Assembly: GCA_030272585.1 (NCBI GenBank)
Contig: BSYQ01000006.1
Span: 3,683,001 to 3,747,000 of the forward strand
Length of the DNA: 64,000 nt
Direction: 5' to 3'
Origin: Bryopsis sp. KO-2023
Taxonomy: Eukaryota > Chlorophyta > Ulvophyceae > Bryopsidales > Bryopsidaceae
Numbering within the stretch: position 1 is the first letter of the stretch; each line of letters begins with the position of its first letter. Under the pieces are notes generated by a model. It saw nothing but the letters and a program-made list of their open reading frames with translations, was not told where the DNA came from and ran no database searches. Both the position numbers and the translations under genes were made by a program. Positions 12,075 to 25,028 of this stretch are shown here, one piece after another.

Positions 12075-13904
12075 CTTTAGGAAAATCAGGTATTTTCTTG
12101 GATTGCCCATAAGTCCCACCTCAGGGTGATTTTTCTTTCGAAACTTGGATGATGTGCTTGGCACATTCCAAAGTCTTAGTGTTACAAAAATCAAGCCAAA
12201 AAATTGTATATGTGGGCTGCCACGTCGGATTCCAGTTTGGTGGGGAAATTCCCTTTAGGAAAATCAAGGATTGCCCATAAGTCCCACTTCAGGGTGATTT
12301 TTCTTCCGAAACTTGGATGATGTGCTTGGCACATTCCAACATCTCAGTGTTTCGAAAATCAGGCCAAACAAATGTATATGTGGGCTGCCACGTCGGATTC
12401 TAGTTTGGTGGGGAAATTCCCTTTCGGAAAATGAGGTATTTTCTTGGATTGCCCATAAGTCCCACCCCAGGGTGATTTTTCCTCCGAAACTTGAATGATG
12501 TGCTTGACACATTTCAAAATTTCAGTGTTACAAAAATCAAGCCAAAAAACTGTATATGTGGGCTGCCACGTCGGATTCCAGTTTGGTGGGGAAATTCCCT
12601 TTAGGAAAATCAAGGATTGCCCATAAGTCCCACTTCAGGGTGATTTTTCTTCCGAAACTTGGATGATGTGCTTGGCACATTCCAACATCTTAGTGTTTCG
12701 AAAATCAGGCCAAACAAATGTATATGTGGGCTGCCACGTCGGATTCCAGTTTGGTGGGGAAATTCCCATTAGGAAAATGAGGTATTTTCTTGGATTGCCC
12801 ATAAGTCCCACCCCAGGGTGATTTTTCCTCCGAAACTTGGATGATGTGCTTGACACATTTCAAAATATCAGTGTTTTGAAAATCAAGCCAAAAAATTGTA
12901 TATGTGGGCTGCCACGTCGGATTTCAGTTTGGTGGGGAAATTCTCTTTAGGAAAATCAGGTATTTTCTTGGATTGCCCATAAGTCTCACCCCAGGCAGTG
13001 TTTTCTTTCACAACTTGAATGATGTGTTTGGCACATTCCAACATCTCAGTGTTCCAAAAATCAAGCCAAAAAATTGTATATGTGGGCTGCCACGTCGGAT
13101 TTCAGTTTGGTGGGGAAATTCTCTTTAGGAAAATCAGGTATTTTCTTGGATTGCCCATAAGTCCCACTTCAAGGTGATTTTTCTTCCGAAACTTGGATGG
13201 TGTGCTTGGCACATTCCAAAATCTTAGTGTTTCGAAAATCAGGCCAAAAAATTGTATATGTGGGCTGCCACGTCGGATTCCAGTTTGGTGGGGAAATTCC
13301 CTTTAGGAAAATCAAGGATTGCCCATAAGTCCCACCCCAGGGTGATTTTTCTTCCGAAACTTGAATGATGTTCTTGGAACACTCCAAAATCTCAGTGTTC
13401 CGAAAATCAGGTCAAACAAATGGATATGTGGGCTGCCACGTCGGATTCCAGTTTGGTGGGGAAATTCCCTTTAGGAAAATCAGGTATTTTCTTGGATTGC
13501 CCATAAGTCCCACCTCAGGCTGATTTTTCTTCCGAAACTTCGATGATGTGCTTGACACATTTCAAAGTCCTAGTGCTCCAAAAATCAGGCCAAAACAATG
13601 TATATGTGGGCTGCCACGTCGGATTTCAGTTTGGTGGGGAAATTCTCTTTAGGAAAATCAGGTATTTTCTTGGATTGCCCATAAGTCCCACCTCAGGGTG
13701 ATTTTTCCTCCGAAACTTGGATGATGTGCTTGACACATTCCAAAATCTTATTGTTTTGAAAATCAGGCCAAAAAATTGTATATGTGGGCTGCCACGTCGG
13801 ATTCCAGTTTGGTGGGGAAATTCCCTTTAGGAAAATCAAGGATTGCCCATAAGTCCCACCCCAGGGTGATTTTTCTTCCGAAACTTGAATGATGTTCTTG
13901 ACAC

Positions 13905-14370
13905 CAGAGATAGGACTTTCCGGTTACGGTACCGTAAACCGTACCGTAACCCCACTCCGGTCACTTACGGTTACGGTAGTTACGGTCCGGACCGGAGTGG
14001 TTTTCGTGCTCGGAACCGGACCACCGTACCACTCCGTACTGCTCCGGTACCGGACCGTACCGACCGTAACCACCGTACCAACCGTACACCGTAAATAGTA
14101 ACCCCCGCAGGGTCCCGAGAACCCAAAGGAACCCAGGGGGATTCGAACCCACGACCTTACAGACTACAGCCTAACGCTTTAGCACTGAACCACACTACTT
14201 CACGATGATTTAGGGGCTACCGTAGCTATACCGTACCTGTTCCGTACCGTAAAAACAACATATTACTCCGGTTACGGTACGGAGTTACGGCCGTAATACG
14301 GAACCGTAACTCGACCGTAACCGGACCGGACCGTAGCCGGACCAGAATTTTGGCCCAAGTCCTATCTCTG
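13905..14370. mobile_element. hAT-type MITE, 466 bp, 8-bp target duplication
   Basis: Perfect 14-bp terminal inverted repeats (CAGAGATAGGACTT and AAGTCCTATCTCTG) bound the element. CTTGACAC is duplicated at 13897-13904 and 14371-14378. An 8-bp duplication and CAG...CTG ends are the hallmarks of the hAT superfamily. The interior has no transposase, so it is non-autonomous. Both subterminal parts are packed with CCGTAACC/GGTTACGG words in both orientations, probably transposase-binding repeats. A tRNA-like head lies inside on the minus strand. Confidence 0.9.
14131..14200 (-). other. tRNA-like sequence with A and B boxes inside the MITE
   Basis: Read on the minus strand, TGGTTCAGTGC (near 14192-14182) matches a pol III A box. 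GGTTCGAATCC (14149-14139) is a perfect B box, at normal tRNA spacing. The middle reads CTGTAGT, like a Tyr anticodon loop, but acceptor and anticodon stems do not pair properly. I read it as a tRNA-derived SINE head or decayed tRNA, not as a working tRNA gene. Confidence 0.6.
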
Positions 14371-14850
14371 CTTGACACACTCCAAAATCTCAGTGTTCCG
14401 AAAATCAGGTCAAACAAATGGATATGTGGGCTGCCACGTCGGATTCCAGTTTGGTGGGGAAATTCCCTTTCGGAAAATGAGGTATTTTCTTGGATTGCCC
14501 ATAAGTCCCACCTCAGGGTGATTTTTCTTCCGAAACTTGGATGATGTCCTGGACACATTTCAAAATCTCGGTGTTTCGAAAATCAAGCCAAAAAATTGTA
14601 TATGTGGGCTGCCACGTCGGATTTCAGTTTGGTGGGGAAATTCTCTTTAGGAAAATCAGGTATTTTCTTGGATTGCCCATAAGTCCCACTTCAAGGTGAT
14701 TTTTCTTCCGAAACTTGGATGGTGTGCTTGGCACATTCCAAAGTCTTAGTGTTACAAAAATCAGGCCAAAACAAGGTATATGTGGGCTGCCACGTCGGAT
14801 TCCAGTTTGGTGGGGAAATTCCCTTTAGGAAAATCAAGGATCGCCCATAA

Positions 14851-17800
14851 GTCTCATATTGGACTTATATGGCCTTTTTTTGGAAGAATCGCTGTAGCGT
14901 GGTTTTTTTCTAGCGCTTTCGAGATATCAAGGACGAGGTTGAGGTTGTGAGACGCGAGCGAAAAGAGTTTCCAGGCCACATCGAATGTTGTCGACGGGTT
15001 TGAACTTTGGCTTGACAGGGGGCGGATCGAGTGCGACAGTGACGTGCCAAAAGACGCCGTCCGCAGCGCGACTTCCAATGCCTATGCTCGCTCGTTTCGC
15101 GCGGACTCTCTCGACCGTTTTTTTTTTCGCCTGTTGTTTTTTTTTCGAGGACGCTCGACGCTTGACCCTCGCGGCTCCAGTTTTCAACGCTTCGAGTCCG
15201 TCCGGCTTTTACCAAGCTACGTCCATCGCGCCGGACGCGCATTCGTCCGGCGCGGCTGCGCAGGAGAACTCGGCTGGGACGCTCGACCTCCCGTCCCTCA
15301 GAGCCACGGGACGCCGGAAACTGCGGAATCGTTCTGAGGGCGACGGGTGCGTGTCAGACGTGAAGCGTCGTACGACATCGGGCCGTTAACGCCCCTCGCA
15401 TTATCGACCGCCCTGCAGGGGTTATCGCCCCCTCGTTACCCACAAGTTAAATGTGCACAACACCTCCACATAAAACATCCTCACAGTTTGGAGTTATGGG
15501 CGAATCCTTCTGTGATGGATTTCCTTCAACTAGTTTTTGTCATCAAAACTAAAATCCGGTGTCACAGCTTCCTCGGACAGAATTTTTCCTTGATTCTTGG
15601 ACCACACAAACTTGAGTGCACCATCCACACAAAAACACATTTTCGGGGCCAAAATCTGAGTGTGGTCGGAGTTAATGGGCGAATCCTAATTATCCACAAT
15701 TTAAACCCGTTTTCGATGATTTCAAGACAAGAACAAGCTAATAAATGTGGGAGTCCGATAGTGGGACTATTAAATCTACCGTGACTTGCTGACTAGAGGC
15801 CCGCCGAAAATTCATGCCCGGTGCAAATAGTCCGGTCTGACGGCGATTTGAAGTGCCACAAGCCCAGTGCAAATAGTACTCCCCTATCCTTCAAGCAGTG
15901 CAATGCTGTAAGCCCGGCCTTCTCTTCAACAACTTATAGTATACTTTATTTTTCTTTCAGGAATGCACTTGCAGGATTGTTTGTTTGCACACCAAAAGGC
16001 ACTAGGTTCATTCTACTGCAGCATTTTAACACTAAAGGGACTATTCCTTCAATAGGTTTTTTTGGTAATTTTCTGGCTACTGCAAAGTTTTAGTGGAAGG
16101 CACTACAGGGAGAATACTAGGTGGATTCAGATTCAGCATTTCTTCAAGGTCTTTGAGGCTACTTTTGGTTTAATTTGATTTTTTTTTTAATTCCTCTCGA
16201 ACTGGAATTTACAAAGACAACGTGGCGTGGGTGGAAACATGAAGGGGGAAACATGGCGGGAAACATGAAGGGGGGCGGGGGGGGGGGGGGAGCTGAGAAC
16301 ATCCTCCTCTAGCACGACCAGATCCTGCCAACCTTCAGTTGAAATCTCCTCAATTTGTTTCTCCCCACGTATGGCCCTGCAGAGGTTCAGCCAGGGGCAC
16401 ACACGGACACAACGCGGCAAAAACTGTTGTTTTATTCAGCAATTCCATTGATCTTATCTTCTCACGAAAGATCGTAACTTTTCGCGATCTCGATAACTAT
16501 TAAAAAGTGCTTTTAAAGCCCTCCCCAGCCCCATTAAGTGCAATTTTTCATCAATATACAAACAAGCAAGGATGCACAAGGAGATAGGTAAAGATGCATA
16601 AAGCTCAATTTGTCATGCTTCCTCTTTGATAGACTTTACCCTGCAAGAAAAGATATTCTTTTATTTTTATTTGGGGGGGGGGGGCCGGGGGCGAAATCAG
16701 CGTTTCTTCGATAACAAGACCTGCAGGTTTAATAGACTTGGTGAAAGGCTCTTTCAATGGAATGAAAGAGGAGAGGGTGAATGTATATTTTCACATGGAA
16801 TTAAGACGGGCGTTTGTGGGGATGCCGTGGCAGAAGCGAGGTTCCTCCGTGGAAAAAAATACTTTCATTGTGTCGATAGGTTTTCTATTAAAAAAGAGGA
16901 GTATCTACAGATTATCATGTTAAGTTCCAAGTTTTTAAGCGGAGTGTCAATGGAGCAACAAGAGGTGGATGTGCTTTTTTGGTGGGGGCTTTGGACGCTT
17001 CATTAAACAACACAACACTTCAGATTTAGATGTTTATGAATGCTTCAGGGGATGATGATATCAACGCTTCAGGGGATGATGAAATCAGTCGAAATCATAT
17101 ACCCATGAATCAATCACCCATAAAAGAGAATGTGAATACAAAGGGCCCTCACCAAAAGCATAAAGCTGTGGGAAAAAGAAAAAAAAAGTCTAGTTGAGAT
17201 CAACCGCAACTCCATGAAAACAAGGGAGGAACCGAATGGGATGACGCCTTGGTGGGAACCACTTTGATAAGGGCCGTGAAAGATTTGATTCAAAGCTTAA
17301 GAAAGGGCTCCAAGGCTGAAGCCTATTGAAGGTTATTGGGCTTCTTTTCCATATGTCTGTTTTTTTAGGGTCTGCATTTCTGTCTTTATAGTCGGTTACA
17401 ACGGGTTGTTCATTCTGCAGATGAGTGAAGCCGGTTTCTTCCATTGTTTCCCAGTAGGAATTCTGGCAGTTTGCATCACAGTGGTTCAAAGCCTCAACCA
17501 CGTTCAAGACATTTTGACCACTCCACCCCTCACTTGGCCTACTCTCCATTTCAGCACCCATCCAACTACCTAGAACAAAAACCACCTCCTCCCTTCGGCT
17601 CCACCCACTCCCAGGGAGTCATAACAACTCACAGAAAAACCCACACACACGTCTGTCACTCCTTTCTCCAAAACCCCCTCAGGACGGGGGGGCTAGGATA
17701 CGCGAGCGACCAAGCCAAAGACGAGCAGGCTGGAAAGTTTACTTTCCCCGGAGCCAGCTCCACTTCTACCCCCTGCAAGCATCGACCTCAGCAAGCTATA

Positions 17801-18869
17801 GTGACATGGTACTACACCCTTACTCTTCCAGAGTAAATCACCCATTTTCGTGTGGTGTGTCTTCTTCTTGGTTATGTTTGTTCGAGGGGTCCTTTGATCG
17901 ATTTTTCGTTTTCCTCCCTGTTGATTTCTTGGATTTTTTTTCGCTCCTCCTGACTGAATGTGTGAGATAATATGTGGGTGAAGCAGGCGACGGATAGGCG
18001 GTGAAGGATGCCTAAACTAGGTCCAATGTTCCTTTTTACTCTCCCTCGAGCTCAGACAAGGTCACCTTACAGAACCCTCCCACTTTCCCACCCACTTTTG
18101 GGCATTCCTCCAGACCAGTTCTAGATTTACCCCTGAGAAAATATTGAACAATGCCCAAAGAGTGGACATGTTTGATTACGGTAGGTTAATCCGGCCTGTT
18201 CATTCTGCAGTTTATACTAAAACTGATCTCTTCAACTGGTTTTTTGAATTCTGGCACTCCCCAGGATAATAACTCAACTAAGATAAGCAGTCCACTCACT
18301 TTCAAGACATTCTGCCCCGTCCAGCCTACCCTCAGGCTGGTCCACATTTCAGCATTCATTCGTTACAGGATCCAGCGTATCGAAGAAACTCTCCAGACAC
18401 CATTGGCTCCACCCACTTTCAGGCACTCATAACAACTCATAGCAAAACACACAAACACCTCTGTCACTCCTTTCTCCAAAACCCCTCAGGGTAGGGGGGA
18501 ACTAGGGTATGCCAGCGACCAAAGCCGAACACGTGCAAGCTGGGAAAGTTAGTTCTTCCTGGAGCCAGCTCCACTTCTACCCCCTGTACCATCCAACTCT
18601 GCATTTTTAGTAACATGGTACCGCATCATTTGTTTTGCCTCCTTGAACCCCTGTCAGAATAGATGGCAGAATTGGATAAATAGGATGCATCCATATGGGG
18701 TTTTCCTTGATCTATGTTTGGATGTTTCTGAGAGTCTTTTCCAGAGTTCTGTTCCAGATCACAGCCCACTATCACCCCCAAATCGAAAGAAATAGAGGAA
18801 GAGTCTTCCCAGAAAGAAACGCAACCCCTGTCCAGTTCGAAAAAATACCCCCCCCCAAAAAACTAAAAA
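14851..18869. other. No clear gene; CpG block and a diverged direct repeat
   Basis: 14.9-15.45 kb is CpG-rich with open frames in several phases and no recognisable protein. 15.45-17.4 kb is AT-rich and holds a G-run near 16,270-16,290 and another at about 16,672. No supported exon was found. Confidence 0.4.
17440..18600. repeat. Two diverged direct copies, about 300-400 bp each
   Basis: The segment around 17,440-17,790 recurs at about 18,240-18,590, offset about 800 bp. Shared landmarks are TTCAAGACATT, GTCACTCCTTTCTCCAAAACC and GGAGCCAGCTCCACTTCTAC, the last followed by CCCCTG. The copies differ by many substitutions and small indels. It is probably an old tandem duplication or two copies of an unrecognised element. 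GGAGCCAGCTCC is itself a palindrome. Confidence 0.75.
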
Positions 18870-19644
18870 ATAAATCTCAGGCTTCAGCTCCGCTTCTCAC
18901 AGAACGAGCTTTCCCCTGAAAAAGTATGCTCCTCGCCGTGGCACCTCGCCGGCCGAGCCTCGCCCGCCATCTGCTCGAGCCTGCTGGAATTTCCCATCTG
19001 CTCGAGCTCCGCTGGAATTTCCCGCCGATCACGACCTGCGACGGCCGCGCCAGGGCTTCCTTTTTTTTCCCTCCCTCCCCCCCCCCAAAAAAAAGAAAAA
19101 CAGCGTTCAAAAGAGACAGAGGGCTTCCCTGTCGCTTCCTCGACTCTCCTGTCGTTTCCTCGACTCTCCCGCAATCCCCCGCCGATCTGGATCCGTGGCC
19201 GCCGCCGCGCGCGCGCGCGAGTTCCACGCCCTACCTCGTCCGCCCGTTCCTCACCTCGGGTCACACCTCGGACGGTCGCGTCGTCCCGACGTCTTCGCGA
19301 TCGCGCACCTGGAAGGTTTTGGAAGGATTTCGCGGATCAATGGGCTCGCGTCCCCAGTCGGACTGGGCGACCGCCCGGCCGTTCCCCCAATGCAAGGACT
19401 GGTTTCTTTGCCCATTCAATCACGCGTTCGACTTCAGTACAAACCTCCACCATCTTGATGCGGTACGAATTCCAGTACAGGATTCTGGCCCTCCTCGTCC
19501 TCCTCGTCCTTCTCCAGTACAGTACCACCTCCAGAAAACACGTGATCGCCGTTGGCGGCTGCAAGTCTGACAGGACGATCGATGTAAAGGCTTGGGGGGG
19601 CAACAGACTTCTCCGCGCTGGTTCGAAAACGTGCAGCGGCGATC
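18870..19644. promoter_or_regulatory. CpG-rich region upstream of POL5
   Basis: A CG-dense segment with a (GC)n tract around 19,200 sits directly before the POL5 start at 19,645. It resembles the segment before PI4K-gamma. It is probably a promoter and 5' UTR. No specific factor site was identified. Confidence 0.4.
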
Positions 19645-21307
19645 ATGGCGGAGGGAAAAGCAAAAATAGATGCTAGTAATGCAGGAGACGAGGTGACCAC
19701 CTCGTTTATGAAAGCGTATATTTCCTCCTGTTTTTTTTTTCCTTGTCGCTTCTTTGATCAGCCCTGACGTGCGTCTGTTGCAGGTGTTGGGATGTTTCTG
19801 GGGACTGTCTTCTGAGGACGAGGTGGGACAAAAAGCAAAAAGTCGCTGGTGAACATTTTTTTCTCAGAAGGTTGAATATGATGAAAAGATCTGTTTTTCG
19901 TTCAGGGCGCGAGAATATCGTCTGCCCAGAAACTCGTGCAGTTGACGTTGGAGTCGCAACAGGAGTTTGAGAATTCCAACAGTGGCGGCGCCGCTCTTTC
20001 GGCACTCACGGTAGGGCTAATGCACCAAAAAACAACAAAAAGAAATTAAGAACAGAAACTGAAACACAAAAAAATGAAATTGTGGTGGTTGGGAAGGCTG
20101 GATTAAAGGAAAACGAAGGGGTTATTTGGATAACCTAGCTTGGTAAAAATCATGCCAATGTTTAGAAACAAAAAAAACCTCAACAAAAGCGACACCTGCC
20201 TATCCATTTGAGTTTTTCCTCTTTGATTCATTCAATGAAAGCCACAACCCTCTGTAGTAAAACTTAGAAATCTATTTCTCTTTTCTGAACCCCAGGTATA
20301 TGTTCTGGAGCGGTTGCTGGGTGGATTGAAATCTGGGCGTCATTCTTCTCATGTTGGTTGTTCGACCGCCTTGGTGGCGGTGTTGGAGCAAAAGACGATC
20401 GTTTCTTTTGAGAATTTGTGGGCCCTTGCCAATAAAAAGTTGGTTCTGTCGGGCAGCATGAGAGGGGAGGTGAGCAAAGGGATTTAATATGTATATTTCA
20501 GCCTTGCTTTGTGATGGCAAAATTTATCTACGAAACTTTCACATATCTCAAAATTTTGCAGCAATTTCTTGTTTTGTGGGTAATAATCGTGGAAGCGTGT
20601 AATTGTTTGAAACAATTTCTAAATATTTTCCAATTTTTTTTTGTGATTTCTGTCCCCTGTTCTAAACTTATATTTTTGTCAAGAAATAGAAGAAGCCCTG
20701 GCAAATAATAATTGAATTTTGACAAGGACTAGACTCAATTTTTCAAATTCCAAAAAATAAGTCTTTCCGGGAAACCCATCCGTTCGCTTGCAAGGAGTCC
20801 ATTTTCTTTAAACTTTCGTTTCTTTTTTTTTTCAACAGGCACTTAGGGATGCCTGCATCGGCCGAGCGTTGTTTTGCTCATCCATCATTCGCTCCGGAAT
20901 CCTTTCCAACGACCTGCCTTCGACTTTGCTTGTTGCAAAAGACCTCACCACAATCTACTCCAGAAAGGCGGCCATGAGGGAAATATGCTCCTCCCTGATT
21001 GTGGACCTCGTCAAAGGCATCCAAGATCATGAAATGAAGGAATCGTTGTTCAAAGGGTGGACGGAGTTGGGGGAAATCGTCGAACAAGATGCCGAGGATG
21101 CCGAGCCGGAGGACTTGCTGATTTGTTTGAATCTGTGGGATGACCTGCCCCAGGAAATGCTCGCTAAATGTGAAATGTTACCGAAGGTATCGACAGCACC
21201 ACCCCGGGGGGCGTTCGAATCCCAAGGTGAGAGCTTGTGAAGAATTTCAATGCCATATATGCGGAGTCCAGGGATCCGACTGTGCCAGAATGAGTAATAT
21301 GCATTGA

Positions 21308-21346
<39 letters not shown>

Positions 21347-24300
21347 CCACATATATTGGTATATATGAATGAAGATTAATTTACAATACGCAAACTTGCT
21401 CCGTCCACAATGAGGTAATTTACCCCAAGCTCTCGAGAAAAAATCCAGCTCAATGTACTCAGTTAATGAAAACCATCCACAGTTGCATCCAAGATAAAAG
21501 TAAACCTAATAGATTACCATTTGTGAATCTCTGTTTATGTATATTTGCAAGTTTCATGACAAACCTCACGGTGTTGTGCACCAGACAAAAAGCTCCCCAA
21601 AACTGCCATCGCTGCCTCCGAAGCATTTTTCACGGGAAAGCATCTCCAACAGCTAGAAGGTTGCCTGAAACGAACGGTGCATTCGCATCCACGGATGCAT
21701 TCCGTTTGGAAACCCATCTTGGAGATGATGGTCCCTAATTCTGGAATCTTGCAAGCATCTGCTGGCGGGGAGGTGGTGAAAAGCCGGGCATCCCAACAAC
21801 AGGTGTCTGAGACGTCTTTGATCGAGTTATGGAAAGTGATATCTCCGTTCGGTCATTCTGGTGCTAGTGAGCCTCGGCAATTCCTGCTGCACAAGCTGTT
21901 CCGAGCGTTGCTTCCGCATCTCTCCGGCAAGCATTTGCCGGTGGTCTTGGGAGGTAACGAGAAAACTGCGAAAAAGTCAAGGAGATCTTTGAATAAAAAC
22001 AGCAGCTGTCCACTTTATTTTTTATTTTTACCATGTGAATTTTGTCAAAGTCAGCAACACTAGTTTCGGTATGTGAAACTGCTGGTCGATTTGGGGGAAA
22101 AGCAGTCTACATCAGAATTCGAGCCACAAGCACTCCATAGATATTATTTTCTAAAAAAAATCTAAAGTTACAAAATGTGTTTTTTAGAAAAGACTACGTT
22201 TTTATCACCCATGATCTTTTTTGAATGGCTGTCGATGTCCTGTCAGATAATTTCCTGCCAAGAATCGTCCATCAAGCCAGCACAGAGGACGACGCTCTGA
22301 TGGCAAGTGCAAAAGAGTGTCTGAAAGCAATCAAAAAAACCCTTCACAGGGAGGCAGACAGTCTGACCTCCGGACCAACCCTCGTGCTGCTGCAACGGCT
22401 GTCCAAGCACAAAGACCTGGCCGATGTCTGCGAATCCATTTTGGTAAAATCCGACTCCAGCCAGGTGGATTCTTACCTGTCCACCCTCATGGGGCAATTC
22501 CTGTTCGCCAGCAACGCTCCAGATATTCGAACTCCATTCGACGATGATAGTGAGGATGAGGCAACCTATGGATATCATTTCAGCTTAGAGCACGCCACCC
22601 GGGACGAAATCCTGAAGGAAATCGCCAAAGTTTCGAAAATGGTGAAGTGGAATTTCAAAAGCATCATGGCAGTGGTGCAATTCTTGGTGACGCATGGCAT
22701 ATTTCGGTTGGATTCCGGTGTGGAGTTTGAGAATTCCGTATTGATTGAAGCCAGCAAATGCTCTCCACCGATTTCGGCCGGAGTGAAAGAAGCATGCAAG
22801 CGTTGCCTTGCGTCGATTCTGCCCATTTTGCAATATGGGACGGTCAAATGCGACGTCAAGGAGGAGATGCTCCTAGTGATGACTAATCAATTTATCGCGG
22901 ATTGCAACGAGCTGGAAGGAGTTTCTCTGTCGACCACCTTCACGGATGCTCAAGCCAATTCCCTGGACGTGGTGATCGGTTTGACGGACCATTTGGCTGA
23001 TGTTTTGGTGGAGCATCGATCGAAGCATGGGAACGAGAAGGAGGAAGCGCAAGGGAGAAAAATCCTTTCCCTGCTGGAGCTATGTCTGACTTTTTGCTTG
23101 TATCTTTGGATAGCCCCCGAATCGGTGCAGAGCAATCTGGTGGATGACCTGGCTAGGGTTGTTGCTGAGGGTTTCGGATTGGAAGTGGAAGAAGTTTCCG
23201 AAGAGGATTCTGGGTCTGAGCTTTCGGAGGTGTCTGACTCGCAAGAAAATGGGGGTGCTGCCACAGGGGGTAAAGAGGAGGAAGATGATGAAGATATGCC
23301 CAGCAGCAGTGGAGAAGACCACCATTACGCGGATGGATTGGTGCAAGTGGTGTTGAGCATCAACGCCAGATCGACCGCCCCTCTGAAAGGGAAGTTTCTG
23401 CGCGATCAGGCGATGTTTGTGTTTTGCTCCTTCGCTCGGGACATATCGTTGACGGGGTGGTTGGAAATGCTGGATGCCCTCAATCAAGGTGCATTGTCGA
23501 AAGGCTTTGACCCGGAGGTGGACAACGGTGGGGAAGAAGAGGAGGTCGAGGTTGGGCTTGATGATGATTCCGAAGATGAGTCAGAGGATTCTGGGGACGA
23601 GAACGAGGGTGCCCCGAGCGGCATGATGGAAAATGGATTCGGGTTTCATCAGGTATGTGTTATTCACTGAATTCGATGTATGTCTTCTTTTGCTTCGTTG
23701 CAACTCGAAGAGATGTCGATTGGGAAGCCCAATTGACGTAGGATTCGTTCTTCTGGTAGAAAAGGGCTGAATTCAATTTCAGATTTTGTCCTGGAGTTCT
23801 CTATTTTTTCCTTGAATGTTTTTTTTTTCTTGTCTGTTTTTCAATTTTTCAACAGTCGGATGGTGATGATTCTCAAGAGGAGGAGGACAGCGATTTCGAT
23901 GATGAAACGATGTTCAAAATGGACGATGCCATTGCTGCTGTTCTTCGAGCCAGAAAGGACGAGCGAGACCGCCGTCAAGGCGATGTGAAAACTTTCGTCA
24001 ATTCCACTCTTGCATGCGTCAAGCACTTCTTGAAAATGTGTCCAGATAGCCCCCTGGCAGCGTTCGCTCCAGGAGAGCTCAGCTACCTGTTCCTCAAGGT
24101 GGAGGAGAAGAAAGACATGTCCACTTTGGCCATCGCGGCGGAACATGCAGTCAAGTTGGGGCTGAAATGTAAGGTCAAAATTTCTCCCGAGTTGGTACCC
24201 TTGATGGAGGAGCGAGCGGTGAGGTGTTTGAAAATGGCGGGGGTGGATGGAATCAGTCGCCATGGGGAGAAGCTGGTAGGTCAGGCATTGAGGTTCATGG

Positions 24301-25028
24301 TCAGATCTTTATGGAGCGTCGACGAGGATGCCAGCATGAGGGTGGTGGAGAAAATGATGGATGCTGTTTTTGCCAAAAACAGCGATCGTCTGGACAGCGA
24401 AGTGCTGCAGACCTTGATGCTGGAGGTTCGGCCAATAGGTTTGGCCAGCTTTTCGAAGATGACTCATTATGTGAGGAATGCTCGAAATGATTTCTTGAAA
24501 ATCCAGGCGTTGAAGCTGTTGAACGTCTGTCTGGGGGAGAAGGACGTCGCCAAGGTGGAGGGTGCTTTGAGGGAAGCCTTGTCAGACATCCGGGAGGTGC
24601 TCTTGTACTTGGCTGGGTTACCATTGGATCACAAGGAAAAGAACGTCGAGGCTTTGCAAGAGGGGGTCAAGACAATCAGAACGGTACGGCGGCTGCTGTT
24701 GTCAGCCGATGCTGGGGACGATTTGGACGATGCTGTTGGGAAGCTTCAAATAGTGAAGGCAATCAAGAAATCGCTCAAGGCATCTCCACCCAAGAGAGTG
24801 GAGGCAAAATTGAACACTCTTGCGGCGGCCTTCGATTTGTCTGTAACGGTGCTCGCCCCCAAGAATGCTGGAGGGGAGAATGGGGGGGCATCGAAGCCGA
24901 AACCGAAAAAATCAGCCAAGGCTGATGCTAAGAAAGCAGCGAAAGGAGCCGTGAAATCCATAAAAGCTGGAAAGAAGGGGAAGATGGGGAAAGTAGCTAA
25001 CAAGAAGCAGCAAAGGACTGCAAAGTAG
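19645..25028 (+). CDS. POL5: POL5 / MYBBP1A family nucleolar protein, 8 exons
   Basis: Members of this family (yeast Pol5, animal MYBBP1A, Pfam DNA_pol_phi) are nucleolar HEAT-repeat proteins needed for rRNA synthesis and pre-rRNA handling; they are not real polymerases. Exons: 19645-19692, 19784-19822, 19906-20010, 20296-20469, 20839-21226, 21585-21953, 22247-23652 and 23856-25028. All phases close, giving 1,233 aa, within the family's usual 1,000-1,350. Diagnostic parts are VLGCFWGLSSEDE, VYVLERLLGGLKSGR, HPRMHSVW in exon 6, two Asp/Glu-rich stretches (end of exon 7 into exon 8), then DDETMFKMDDAIAAV, which is typical of the family. The C-terminus is Lys/Ala-rich (KPKPKKSAKADAKKAAKG), as expected of a nucleolar targeting tail. 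Exon 7 must start at 22247 because an in-frame TGA stands just before 22225. The gene is intact. Confidence 0.93.
21308..21342. repeat. (AT)n microsatellite in POL5 intron 5
   Basis: About 16 AT units lie within the intron between 21227 and 21584. Confidence 0.9.

Larger units (their letters stand above)
11242..14850. repeat. Satellite array A, 168/178-bp monomers
   Basis: About 14 tandem monomers are anchored on the word GCCCATAAGT. Starts at 12105, 12273, 12451, 12619, 12797, 12975, 13153, 13321, 13499, 13677 and 13845 give steps of 168 or 178 bp. The short form lacks ten bases (GTATTTTCTT). Each unit carries GGGCTGCCACGTCGG and GTGGGGAAATTCC. Two transposon-type insertions (11436-12074 and 13905-14370) interrupt it; removing each insertion with one target copy restores exactly 178 bp. 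Non-coding. Confidence 0.95.

Noticed and set aside
14131..14200. Functional tRNA-Tyr gene
   Set aside because: The A and B boxes are good, but the acceptor and anticodon stems do not pair.
22225..22246. ATG at 22225 as the start of a separate gene
   Set aside because: The joined POL5 exons 6 and 7 close in phase at 22247, and the bases before it are the intron acceptor; family homology runs across.
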